A DNA stretch of 18,299 bases from Actinomycetes bacterium (GTDB lineage Bacteria > Actinomycetota > Acidimicrobiia > Acidimicrobiales > SZUA-35), in the NCBI GenBank assembly GCA_024227975.1, contig JAAETV010000125.1, forward strand, positions 1 to 18,299, given 5' to 3'. Made by a program: the position numbers and the translations under genes. Shown here one piece after another: positions 7,759 through 13,316 of this stretch (the first letter of the stretch is position 1; every line of letters begins with the position of its first letter). The notes under the pieces are model-generated. The model did no database searches and was not told the origin of the DNA. It saw only the letters and a list, made by a program, of their open reading frames with translations.

Positions 7759-8382
7759 TCACCGAGGGCTGAGTACTCCGAGCTCGATGAGCTGGGACCG
7801 CAGGGGGCCAGCTCCCGTGAACGGTTCGGCCACGAGGCCGACTTCGGTGGCGGCAATGACGTTGCCAGGGCTGTCATCGGTGAAGAAGATTCTGGCCGGG
7901 GACAGCCCGAGCTGGGCGCACACATGGTGGTAGATGGCCGGATCGGGTTTGGCCACCCCAATCTCAGCCGTGTTGAACAAGGTATCGAAATGGGTGTCGA
8001 TCCCAAGGTCGGCTAGCTCGGCGGGAACGGTGTCGGTCCCATTGGTCAAGATGGCGGCAGGAATCCCGTGGGCCCGAACTTCGTCGACGATGGCCAGCAC
8101 CTCGTCGTCGGCCACGGTCCCCACCTCGGCCCAAGCCCGGACCGCGGCCGGTGCACCAACGAGCTCGCCGACCTGGAGCATCCATTGGGCCCGGGTCAGC
8201 CCTCCGGTGACCAACGCCTTGATCCGATCTGGCTCGAACGCGGAGCGTCCGATGGTGCCGGGGGTGAGCCCATGGGCTCGCTCCACTGCGTCGTAGCGTT
8301 CACGGTCGAACTGGCGAACGACCCCATCGAGATCGAACAGGACGCAGCGAATGTCGAACTTGGATTCCGTGGCCCCGCTCAC
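7759..8382 (-). CDS. HAD superfamily hydrolase (subfamily IA phosphatase)
   Basis: A 207-aa HAD phosphatase. Motif I is VLFDLDGVV with nucleophile Asp17 and acid/base Asp19, motif II is AILTNGTD with Thr113, motif III is VAKPDP with Lys145, and motif IV is FFTDDSPGNV with Asp169-Asp170. A helical cap lies between motifs I and II, as in the IA group that acts on small phosphorylated metabolites. The frame is open back to 8496, but the start is almost certainly GTG 8382, which overlaps the stop codon of the upstream gene as GTGA and begins ten residues before motif I. The 4-nt overlap indicates translational coupling to the unrecognised 344-aa protein. It converges on the PIN gene with 90 bp between, where I see no good terminator. 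The substrate is not predictable. Confidence 0.88.
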   Translation of the reverse strand: MSGATESKFDIRCVLFDLDGVVRQFDRERYDAVERAHGLTPGTIGRSAFEPDRIKALVTGGLTRAQWMLQVGELVGAPAAVRAWAEVGTVADDEVLAIVDEVRAHGIPAAILTNGTDTVPAELADLGIDTHFDTLFNTAEIGVAKPDPAIYHHVCAQLGLSPARIFFTDDSPGNVIAATEVGLVAEPFTGAGPLRSQLIELGVLSPR

Positions 8383-9413
8383 GATGCTTCGTCGATCCTC
8401 CAGGTGGTGGCGTCGGCCCCGAGATCGAGCCGGTCGATCATGGTCAGCCGTAGCCCCTCCATAGCAGCCAACCCTTCCCACAGCCCATTCCAGCATTCGA
8501 ACACCTCGGGTGGTTCGTCGGGCCCGAATATGTTGTTGGTGCTGAGCGCGACCATCCCGTCAGCATCGGGGCCAGTCCTGAGACTGTCGACGACCTCGAT
8601 CGAGCGGCCGTGGGCGGTCAGCAGAGAGCGGAACCGGTCAGCGAAGGAGTCGGCCGGGTCGAGGGCGGCCATGACCGAGCCGTGGTATTGCATCCCGATC
8701 TGGCGCCCGGCCACCCGGCCCACAGCGGCCCCGTCGGCTGGGCCCAGAACTGAGCACAACTCGGGCAAGATCGATCGCACATAGGCCATGGAGTAATTGC
8801 GCTCCACCTTGGCTAGCCGTTCCGCCCCCCACTCAGGTGTGGCCAGCTCGACAGGGGGTCCCGGTGGCTGTTCCCCAGGACGGAACCGGACCCGGTCCTC
8901 GGGAGCCAATGGTTCATCTTCTTCGATGTAGTAGCCCTCCAGCCCCGGTTGGCCATCGGTGGTCTGCATGGTGCAGACGAATCCCAGCCGGTCATTGTCG
9001 AGGGTCACCCCGTTGTGGCCGTGCCACCCCCACAACATGGCTCGGCTGACCTCGGTGGGGATACCACATACGGCGGTGCCGTCGAAGATCCAGCGGGGCG
9101 GAAGGTAGCGCACCCACGACTTGGTGTCGGACTCAGGGATCCACACCACACCAACCCCGCCGAGCGCGTTGGACAAGACGTGATACTGGGCGCAAGCCAC
9201 GGCATTGGGCATCTGGTCGAGACCGAGCTTGCCCAGGCCGGGGAGGAACAGCTCGAGGTGCTGGCGGCGGAAGGTGCGGAACACGACTTCAGCGGCTCGG
9301 GCTGTCCCCTGGCGGGAGACGAGGGCCAGCACCACCCCCGTCAGGTAGCGGTGATAGAGATCGCCAACCGCAGCCCAGCGGTCTGCCTCGGTGCTCGGGC
9401 TCGGATCGGTCAT
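8379..9413 (-). CDS. Conserved-looking protein of unknown function (344 aa)
   Basis: I do not recognise this family with confidence. The protein is soluble, with no signal peptide or clear membrane segment. Visible features are a helical N-terminal third (to about residue 75), a Trp-rich middle section with VVWIPESDTKSWVRYLPP and MLWGWHGHNG, an acidic, Pro-rich stretch (about 165-190), and a C-terminal section with GRVAGRQIGMQYHG and a predicted alpha/beta end. The last part loosely recalls V4R or ATC-hydrolase-like folds, but this is a weak impression. The start is ATG 9413. The TAGGGT just upstream could serve as a -10 box for a leaderless message or, through its AGGG, as a Shine-Dalgarno. 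The HAD phosphatase is coupled to it by a GTGA overlap, which suggests a shared role. Codon use is like that of its neighbours. Confidence 0.75.
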   Translation of the reverse strand: MTDPSPSTEADRWAAVGDLYHRYLTGVVLALVSRQGTARAAEVVFRTFRRQHLELFLPGLGKLGLDQMPNAVACAQYHVLSNALGGVGVVWIPESDTKSWVRYLPPRWIFDGTAVCGIPTEVSRAMLWGWHGHNGVTLDNDRLGFVCTMQTTDGQPGLEGYYIEEDEPLAPEDRVRFRPGEQPPGPPVELATPEWGAERLAKVERNYSMAYVRSILPELCSVLGPADGAAVGRVAGRQIGMQYHGSVMAALDPADSFADRFRSLLTAHGRSIEVVDSLRTGPDADGMVALSTNNIFGPDEPPEVFECWNGLWEGLAAMEGLRLTMIDRLDLGADATTWRIDEAS

Positions 9414-9419
9414 GCCCGC

Positions 9420-9425
9420 ACCCTA
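9420..9425 (-). promoter_or_regulatory. Possible -10 box (leaderless) for the 344-aa protein gene
   Basis: TAGGGT fits TANNNT and stands 6 nt before the ATG, so transcription could begin at or next to the start codon. The same bases include AGGG, so an ordinary ribosome binding site cannot be ruled out. Confidence 0.3.
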
Positions 9426-9458
9426 GCCAACCGGCCGTGACCCTCAGAGTTGAGGCAT

Positions 9459-9650
9459 CTAGTCGGAGCTGTCTCCGTCTCCGTCTGTCTCTCCGGGGGA
9501 GGGGAGGCGGCCGGCTCGACGGAGGGCATCGCGCAGGGCGAACTCGATCTGGGCATTGACACTGCGCAGCTCGTCGTTGGCCCAACGCTCGATGGCAGCG
9601 TGGACCGCCGGGTCGATGCGGAGGGGATAGCTCTTGCGGCGTTGGGCCAA
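9459..9650 (-). CDS. Ribbon-helix-helix (Arc-like) DNA-binding protein
   Basis: A 63-aa protein with a clear RHH fold: a beta strand KSYPLRID, helix [15 protein letters not shown], a turn with RSVN, helix [16 protein letters not shown], then a short acidic tail. RSxNxQIE is typical of Arc/MetJ-type regulators that bind operators as dimers. The start is TTG 9650, with GGAG (9661-9664) 10 nt upstream. No better in-frame start gives the fold an N-terminus. It lies 16 bp after the SPFH gene and so is probably the second gene of that unit. I recall Arc-like genes beside SPFH genes in actinobacteria. No toxin gene accompanies it, so a role as an autoregulator of the SPFH unit is more likely than an antitoxin role, though this is inference. 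Confidence 0.82.
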   Translation of the reverse strand: MAQRRKSYPLRIDPAVHAAIERWANDELRSVNAQIEFALRDALRRAGRLPSPGETDGDGDSSD

Positions 9651-9666
9651 CGGTCGTGGGCTCCGA

Positions 9667-10548
9667 CTAGTAGAGGGATCCGGCGTTCACGACCGGGGTT
9701 GTCTGCTGCTCACTGGTCAGTACCACCAACAAGTTGGAGACCATGGTTGCCTTTCGCTCCTCGTCGAGCTCGACGACGCTTCTCTCGCTGAGCATGTCGA
9801 GGGCTTCTTCTACCATGCCGACGGCTCCTTCCACGATCGTTCGCCGAGCGGCGACGACGGCCTCCGCCTGCTGGCGGCGGAGCATGGCCTCGGCAATCTC
9901 GGTGGCATAAGCCAGGTGGCTGAGCCGGGTCTCCACCACTTCCACTCCGGCGGCATGGAGGCGCTCCTGTACCTCGGCGTGGAGGGTGGCGGCAACCTCG
10001 TCGGGGTTGGCCCGCAGAGAGATCCGATCACCTTGGAAGTCGTCGTAGGGATACTGCATGCCGAGATGACGGATGGCTGTCTCGCTCTGGACATGAACGA
10101 AATCCTCGAAGTCATCGACGTCGAATATGGCCTTGGCCGTGTCGACCACCCGCCACACCACCACGGCTGCGATCTCGATCGGGTTGCCCTCGGCATCATT
10201 GACCTTGGAGACGCTGGTGGTGAAGTTATGGACCCGGGTGCTAATCGTGCGCGACTCGATCCTCGTGAATGGGTTGGTCCAGTACCAGCCCGGAGATTCG
10301 ACGGTGCCCCGGTAGCGGCCGAACAGGATCACGACCAGGGCCTGGTTGGGTTGGACGAGATAGTGGGCCGGTATGGCGTAGATGGTGATCAGTGCACCGG
10401 CCAGGATCGGGATACCGAAAGGCGCTTCCTCGGTAACGGTGGCGCCAATGATGCCGCCGATGATGGTGGCGATGCCGAACAGCCCCACCAGTACTCCGAC
10501 GAAGCCTGGCAAGAGCTTGGCTTGGGTGGTTTTCCGCTCCGTAGTCAT
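9667..10548 (-). CDS. SPFH/band-7 (stomatin-prohibitin-flotillin) membrane protein
   Basis: A 293-aa protein. Two N-terminal hydrophobic segments (about 13-37 and 43-62) anchor it in the membrane. The SPFH domain (about 64-245) begins with [20 protein letters not shown], includes PGWYWTNPF and ISTRVHNF, and continues through [21 protein letters not shown] helical region with [21 protein letters not shown] and [12 protein letters not shown] follows, typical of these scaffolds. The end, PVVNAGSLY, is a recurring C-terminus in this bacterial group. No NfeD partner is present; instead the RHH gene follows directly. SPFH proteins form oligomers that organise membrane microdomains or control proteases, but the role here is unknown. 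ATG 10548 has no Shine-Dalgarno. It stands 6 nt after TATCAT, so the message may be leaderless. Confidence 0.9.
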   Translation of the reverse strand: MTTERKTTQAKLLPGFVGVLVGLFGIATIIGGIIGATVTEEAPFGIPILAGALITIYAIPAHYLVQPNQALVVILFGRYRGTVESPGWYWTNPFTRIESRTISTRVHNFTTSVSKVNDAEGNPIEIAAVVVWRVVDTAKAIFDVDDFEDFVHVQSETAIRHLGMQYPYDDFQGDRISLRANPDEVAATLHAEVQERLHAAGVEVVETRLSHLAYATEIAEAMLRRQQAEAVVAARRTIVEGAVGMVEEALDMLSERSVVELDEERKATMVSNLLVVLTSEQQTTPVVNAGSLY

Positions 10549-10554
10549 ACCAAT

Positions 10555-10576
10555 ATGATATCACATTAATATCAAA
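10555..10576 (-). promoter_or_regulatory. AT-rich promoter with TGATAT repeats upstream of the SPFH gene
   Basis: On the minus strand this block contains TGATAT (10574-10569), 5 bases, then TGATAT (10563-10558), that is two copies 11 bp apart on the same face of the helix. The second copy is part of the palindrome TGATATCA (10556-10563). The same bases include TATCAT (10560-10555), a good -10 box exactly 6 nt before the ATG. Such an AT-rich island is unlike the GC-rich surroundings. It reads as a promoter and operator. The RHH protein encoded downstream is the natural candidate binder, which is inference. Confidence 0.5.
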
Positions 10577-10587
10577 GTGAATAGCCC

Positions 10588-11145
10588 TCAGTCGAACAGG
10601 GAAGGGGGCACGGCAGGGCAGCCTTCGATCAGGAGCATCTTGCGTTTGGTTTCGATGCCCCCGGCGGCCGAGAAGCCGGTGAGGTGTCCTCCGGCCCCGA
10701 GCACCCGGTGGCATGGGATCACGATGGGAAAGGGGTTTGCCCCCAGGGAGCGTCCAACGGCCTGGGCCGCCCCTGGTTCGCCGATACCGGCGGCCACCTC
10801 GCCATAGGTCAGCGACTCCCCGGGTGGAATCGAGCGGGTCACCTCATATACGGCTCGGTCGAAGGGGCCGACGGCGTCGAGATCGACGTCGATCCCGTCG
10901 AGGTCGACTGCTTCTCCGTCGAGCAGTGAGGTGATAGCACCGATGGCGGTTTGGATGGCGGGGGGAGCGGCCGCCGTCGTCAGCTGGTCCGATGTGGTAG
11001 CGGTGATCGCCAGTTGGCGCAGGGTCGTCCGGTCGTCGAGCTCTGGTATCTGGACCCCTATCACCACCTCGTCCCGCCAGGCGATGCCGACCCTCCCGAT
11101 GGAGGTGTCGAACAGGGTCATGCCGGTTGCCGCCACTTCGGTCAT
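10588..11145 (-). CDS. ogt: Methylated-DNA--protein-cysteine S-methyltransferase
   Basis: A 185-aa DNA repair protein that removes alkyl groups from O6-alkylguanine by irreversible transfer to its own cysteine. The active site PCHRV has Cys145, within PFPIVIPCHRVLGAGG, and is followed by GFSAAGGIETKRKMLLIEG. The DNA-binding helix-turn-helix (about 111-140) starts SLTYGEVAAGIGEPGAA. The position of the arginine finger of human AGT (AARAVG) is Gln here (AAQAVG, Gln128). The N-terminal domain is intact and there is no Ada-type zinc domain. The start is ATG 11145, overlapping the thioesterase stop as ATGA, so the two are translationally coupled; a second Met eight residues later is possible. It is likely part of the TesB-to-HAD minus-strand series. 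Confidence 0.93.
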   Translation of the reverse strand: MTEVAATGMTLFDTSIGRVGIAWRDEVVIGVQIPELDDRTTLRQLAITATTSDQLTTAAAPPAIQTAIGAITSLLDGEAVDLDGIDVDLDAVGPFDRAVYEVTRSIPPGESLTYGEVAAGIGEPGAAQAVGRSLGANPFPIVIPCHRVLGAGGHLTGFSAAGGIETKRKMLLIEGCPAVPPSLFD

Positions 11146-11954
11146 GGGGCCCGGCGTTCTCGTAGCAGGACCTCTTGGGCGACGGAGGCGACGTGGCTAC
11201 CGTCGGCGGCGAACAGGTTCCCGACCGTCATTCCCCTCGCCCCTCGCAGGCCGTGGCAGTCCCACTCGTAGAGGTGCCACTCGTCGGCTCGGGCTGGGCG
11301 GTGGAACCACATGGCGTGGTCGAGGCTGGCTCCCATGAACCGGTCATGGTGTTCCTCCTGCGGGACCTGGAGGGGATGGAGGCTCCGAGCTGAGCTGAAC
11401 TGGACCGTGTCGGAAGTGAAGGCCAGGCCACAGACATGGTAGATCGGGTCGTCGGGGAGGGGATCGACGAGCCTGACCCACCCCATCGAGCGGCCGGCGC
11501 CGGGATGGCTGACCATCGACCGCCGCTCCATGATCCATGGCCAATTGTCGGCCTGTGGCTTCATGTCCTCTGGGTTGGGAGCCAGGGGCATACGGGCCGT
11601 CTGGATCTCGGCGTCGTGCTCCTCGACCTGGAACGAGCACGACAGGTGCAAGATGGCTCCTCCTGATTGGCGAGCTACCACCGATCGGGTGCAGAAGCTG
11701 CGTCCATTGCGGAGGCGGTCGACCTCATAGCGGACAGGCTCGTCGAGGGTTCCGCCGCGGATGAAATAGGCGTGGAGAGAGTGGGGAGCGAACCTCTCAT
11801 CGACGGTTTGTAGGGCCGACCACAGGGCCTGGGCCACCACCTGGCCGCCGTAGATCCGGCCCCACTTGTAGTCGGCGCTTGGCCCGACCCAGGTGTCTGG
11901 CCCGTGGCGGACGAGGTCGAGCACAGCAGCAAAGACAGTGGGTGCGGAGTCCAT
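11142..11954 (-). CDS. tesB: Acyl-CoA thioesterase II (TesB family)
   Basis: A 270-aa double-hotdog thioesterase that hydrolyses acyl-CoA to free acid and CoA in the cytoplasm. Family features: IYGGQVVAQAL (about 34-44) in the first hotdog, HSLHAYFIRGG (58-68), SLDHAMWFHRPARADEW (about 210-226) and a C-terminal GSHVASVAQEVLLR. Asp212 and Gln260 align with the E. coli catalytic Asp204 and Gln278. The third residue, Thr228 in E. coli, aligns by eye with His234 (YEWDCHGLRGARG). ATG 11954 has no Shine-Dalgarno but lies 7 nt after TAAGCT, a TANNNT box, which suggests a leaderless message. It heads the minus-strand series with ogt and is divergent from the ferritin-like gene. Confidence 0.92.
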   Translation of the reverse strand: MDSAPTVFAAVLDLVRHGPDTWVGPSADYKWGRIYGGQVVAQALWSALQTVDERFAPHSLHAYFIRGGTLDEPVRYEVDRLRNGRSFCTRSVVARQSGGAILHLSCSFQVEEHDAEIQTARMPLAPNPEDMKPQADNWPWIMERRSMVSHPGAGRSMGWVRLVDPLPDDPIYHVCGLAFTSDTVQFSSARSLHPLQVPQEEHHDRFMGASLDHAMWFHRPARADEWHLYEWDCHGLRGARGMTVGNLFAADGSHVASVAQEVLLRERRAP

Positions 11955-11961
11955 GGCGGAC

Positions 11962-11967
11962 AGCTTA
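11962..11967 (-). promoter_or_regulatory. Possible -10 box (leaderless) for tesB
   Basis: TAAGCT on the minus strand fits TANNNT and ends 7 nt before the ATG. There is no ribosome binding site in the leader, which supports a transcript that begins at the start codon. Confidence 0.35.
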
Positions 11968-12110
11968 GGAGGTGCGCCGACAGGGGCACCGACCCGTTGG
12001 ACCGATGGCTGTTCGACCCGTCAGGGGCGAATGAGCAAGCCCAGCGATCCCTATTGGGCAGAACCCATAGGAGTGTGGCTGTGGCGGTGGCCCGCCGAGC
12101 GGGTTCACAA

Positions 12111-12116
12111 TATGGT
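12111..12116 (+). promoter_or_regulatory. Possible -10 box for the ferritin-like gene
   Basis: TATGGT fits TANNNT and would give a leader of about 16 nt that includes the GGAG site at 12129-12132. TTCACA (12104-12109) and GTCACA (12115-12120), 11 bp apart, flank and overlap it and could be a regulator site. No good -35 is seen. Confidence 0.3.
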
Positions 12117-12138
12117 CACACCACCAACGGAGATCTCC

Positions 12139-12666
12139 ATGCCAACCGCCAAGCCCACCTATCTCGGCCTGCTCAACGCCATCTCGGTGGCAGAGTCCGA
12201 GGCCGAGCCGCTCTTCCTCGCCTGGGCTGATAGGACCAAGGACAAGAAGCTGGCCAGGACCCTTCGTTTCGTCGGCATGCGGGAGGGGGAACACGGCAAG
12301 GCCTTCGCCAAGCGGATGCTGGAGCTTGGTTATGAGGTCCGACCTCCGGTCGAGGCCAGCCCTAGGGCCGGTGACATCGAGATGGTGTCGTCGTCGGATC
12401 GAACCGACCTGGAGAAGTTCAAGGCCCTTGGTTTCGGTCAGGGTCAGGGTGAGACCGATGCATTCGACGCCATGTTCAGTGACAAGACCATCGACCCGAC
12501 AACGGGTGCTCTCCTCGGTCGATACATCGCCGAGGAGCGTGACTCGGTCCGCTTGCTCACCGCTGACTATGAGCGGCTGGCGGCTAGGGCCAAGGCAGCC
12601 AGGAAGCGGGCGGCGGCCAGGAAGAAAGCAGCCAAGGTGGCCGCCGCAGCCAAAAAGCCAGCCTGA
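12139..12666 (+). CDS. Ferritin-like four-helix protein with Lys/Ala-rich C-terminal tail
   Basis: A 175-aa protein. Four helices are suggested: A (about 7-30, VAESEAEPLFLAW), B (about 32-63, with MREGEHGKAF), C (about 89-116) and D (about 118-150, with YIAEERDSVRLL). Glu49/Glu51 and His52 form an ExxH iron motif of ferritin/rubrerythrin type. Glu19-Glu23 in helix A and Glu132/Glu133 in helix D are plausible partners, but helix C has only Glu105/Asp107/Asp110 to offer. Residues about 150-175 are almost only Ala, Lys and Arg, like histone-H1/HupB-type DNA-binding tails. The start at ATG 12139 is chosen because GGAG (12129-12132) stands 6 nt upstream; the longer open frame from 11893 is not convincing. 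Possible roles are metal storage, peroxide handling or nucleoid protection, none proven. Confidence 0.78.
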   Translation: MPTAKPTYLGLLNAISVAESEAEPLFLAWADRTKDKKLARTLRFVGMREGEHGKAFAKRMLELGYEVRPPVEASPRAGDIEMVSSSDRTDLEKFKALGFGQGQGETDAFDAMFSDKTIDPTTGALLGRYIAEERDSVRLLTADYERLAARAKAARKRAAARKKAAKVAAAAKKPA

Positions 12667-12710
12667 GTCTTGGCCGGGACCGCCCTTGTTGTCCACCAAT
12701 GAAGACGGTT

Positions 12711-12738
12711 GGTGGGCCCTCACTCGAGAGGGTCCACC
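12711..12738 (+). terminator. Hairpin after the ferritin-like gene
   Basis: GGTGGGCCCTC (12711-12721) pairs with GAGGGTCCACC (12728-12738) over 11 bp, including one G-U pair, with the 6-nt loop ACTCGA. Only two T follow the stem, so it would be a weak-tail terminator. Its left arm can also pair upstream (see findings). Confidence 0.5.
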
Positions 12739-12755
12739 TTCATGTCGACGCTTCT

Positions 12756-12764
12756 TGGGATAAT
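12756..12764 (+). promoter_or_regulatory. Extended -10 promoter for the small membrane protein gene
   Basis: TGGGATAAT matches the extended -10 form TGN-TATAAT with one change (GATAAT). It lies just after the hairpin and about 46 nt before the GTG start at 12810, predicting transcription from about 12771. No clear -35 is needed for this promoter type and none is seen. Confidence 0.45.
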
Positions 12765-12809
12765 CGCTCTTGCAGCGGGCCGACCCTGGTCTGGACAGGT
12801 GGAAGAGGC

Positions 12810-13037
12810 GTGGCACAGGTAGGGGTGAAGGACAAGCGAATCCTCCAGTTCCTCGTTCTCTTCACGGCCTTCTACATCTTCACCAATCCCGACACGGCCG
12901 GCATGCAAGCTCGGCTCTTCTTCGACTGGATCCTCGAACTAGCAGATTCGGCAGTGACATTCATCAGCGCTCTATTCGAAGGCGACCCATCTGTGGCCAC
13001 GACGACCACGACCACCGCGACGCCCGTCGACAGCTGA
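12810..13037 (+). CDS. Small membrane protein with Thr-rich tail, function unknown
   Basis: A 75-aa protein (or 70 aa from GTG 12825). A basic start (VKDKR) leads into a hydrophobic segment ILQFLVLFTAFYIF, then TNPDTAGMQARLFFDWILELADSAVTFISALF, which is either a second membrane segment or an amphipathic helix, and a short tail with six Thr in a row. Third-codon G/C content is high throughout, as in real genes of the window. The open frame extends back to 12699, but that part overlaps the hairpin and promoter, so it is probably not translated. GGAAG (12801-12805) precedes GTG 12810 and CACAGG precedes GTG 12825; I cannot choose firmly. I recall similar short single-pass proteins in actinobacteria, without known function. 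Confidence 0.6.
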   Translation: MAQVGVKDKRILQFLVLFTAFYIFTNPDTAGMQARLFFDWILELADSAVTFISALFEGDPSVATTTTTTATPVDS

Positions 13038-13060
13038 TCCCAGTTGAGGGATCAGCTGTC
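13029..13060 (+). terminator. Perfect 13-bp hairpin at the end of the small membrane protein gene
   Basis: GACAGCTGATCCC (13029-13041) is the exact reverse complement of GGGATCAGCTGTC (13048-13060), with the 6-nt loop AGTTGA. The stop codon (13035-13037) lies within the left arm. There is no T-tract after it. It is a strong candidate terminator or 3'-end stabiliser. Confidence 0.65.
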
Positions 13061-13074
13061 CTGACGGCGGCTCC

Positions 13075-13101
13075 CAGGTCGGCTGCCTTGCTACCGACCT
13101 G
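13075..13101. repeat. Second inverted repeat, 8 bp
   Basis: CAGGTCGG (13075-13082) pairs perfectly with CCGACCTG (13094-13101), with an 11-nt loop. It follows the 13-bp hairpin by 14 nt and may act with it as a tandem terminator. The rest of the 250-bp gap to the next gene shows nothing else I can name until the 17-bp inverted repeat. Confidence 0.5.
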
Positions 13102-13277
13102 CACCCCGATGCCACCCAGAACGGCTACCAGGATCTGATTCCCCATAGCTGTCAACAGTGCCAACAAGGGGCTTCAGAATCGATTCAAAGGGTGTTTTGC
13201 CTGGTGGGTCCGCTCCAATCGAGCCACCCGAGTGGGACCTGGAGCCGGCGGCGGAAGCGAGGAGGGGGACCTGACTG

Positions 13278-13316
13278 CTCCACCTCGTCATGATCTGGCA
13301 TCATGACGAGGTGGAG
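13278..13316. repeat. Perfect 17-bp inverted repeat at the start of the 92-aa gene
   Basis: CTCCACCTCGTCATGAT (13278-13294) is the exact reverse complement of 13300-13316, with the 5-nt loop CTGGC. The repeat spans both possible start codons of the following gene (ATG 13290 in the left arm, GTG 13311 in the right arm). As RNA it would be a very stable hairpin that hides them; as DNA it could be an operator. Confidence 0.85.

Noticed and set aside
9442..9455. Small inverted repeat CCTCA/TGAGG just after the RHH gene
   Set aside because: Only 5 bp of stem and no T-tract; too weak to call a terminator.
9472..9495. Short CTCCGT/CTCTCC microrepeats
   Set aside because: They lie in the coding end of the RHH gene and are explained by its repeated Gly/Asp/Ser acidic tail.
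9459..9650. RHH protein as antitoxin of the PIN-domain protein
   Set aside because: They are nearly 1.8 kb apart on opposite strands with other genes between, and the RHH gene sits in the SPFH unit.
9634..10569. Plus-strand open frame of 311 aa antisense to the SPFH gene
   Set aside because: The SPFH protein on the other strand has domains, membrane segments and a promoter. The plus frame is compositionally typical of an antisense shadow.
11965..12816. Minus-strand open frame of 283 aa antisense to the ferritin-like gene
   Set aside because: The plus-strand protein has helices, an ExxH motif and a ribosome binding site. The minus frame has no recognisable pattern.
12964..13167. Small minus-strand frame with a hydrophobic start (from ATG 13146)
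   Set aside because: The first 35 residues look somewhat protein-like, but there is no ribosome binding site, it runs through two strong hairpins and it is antisense to the end of the small membrane protein gene. Not enough to call.
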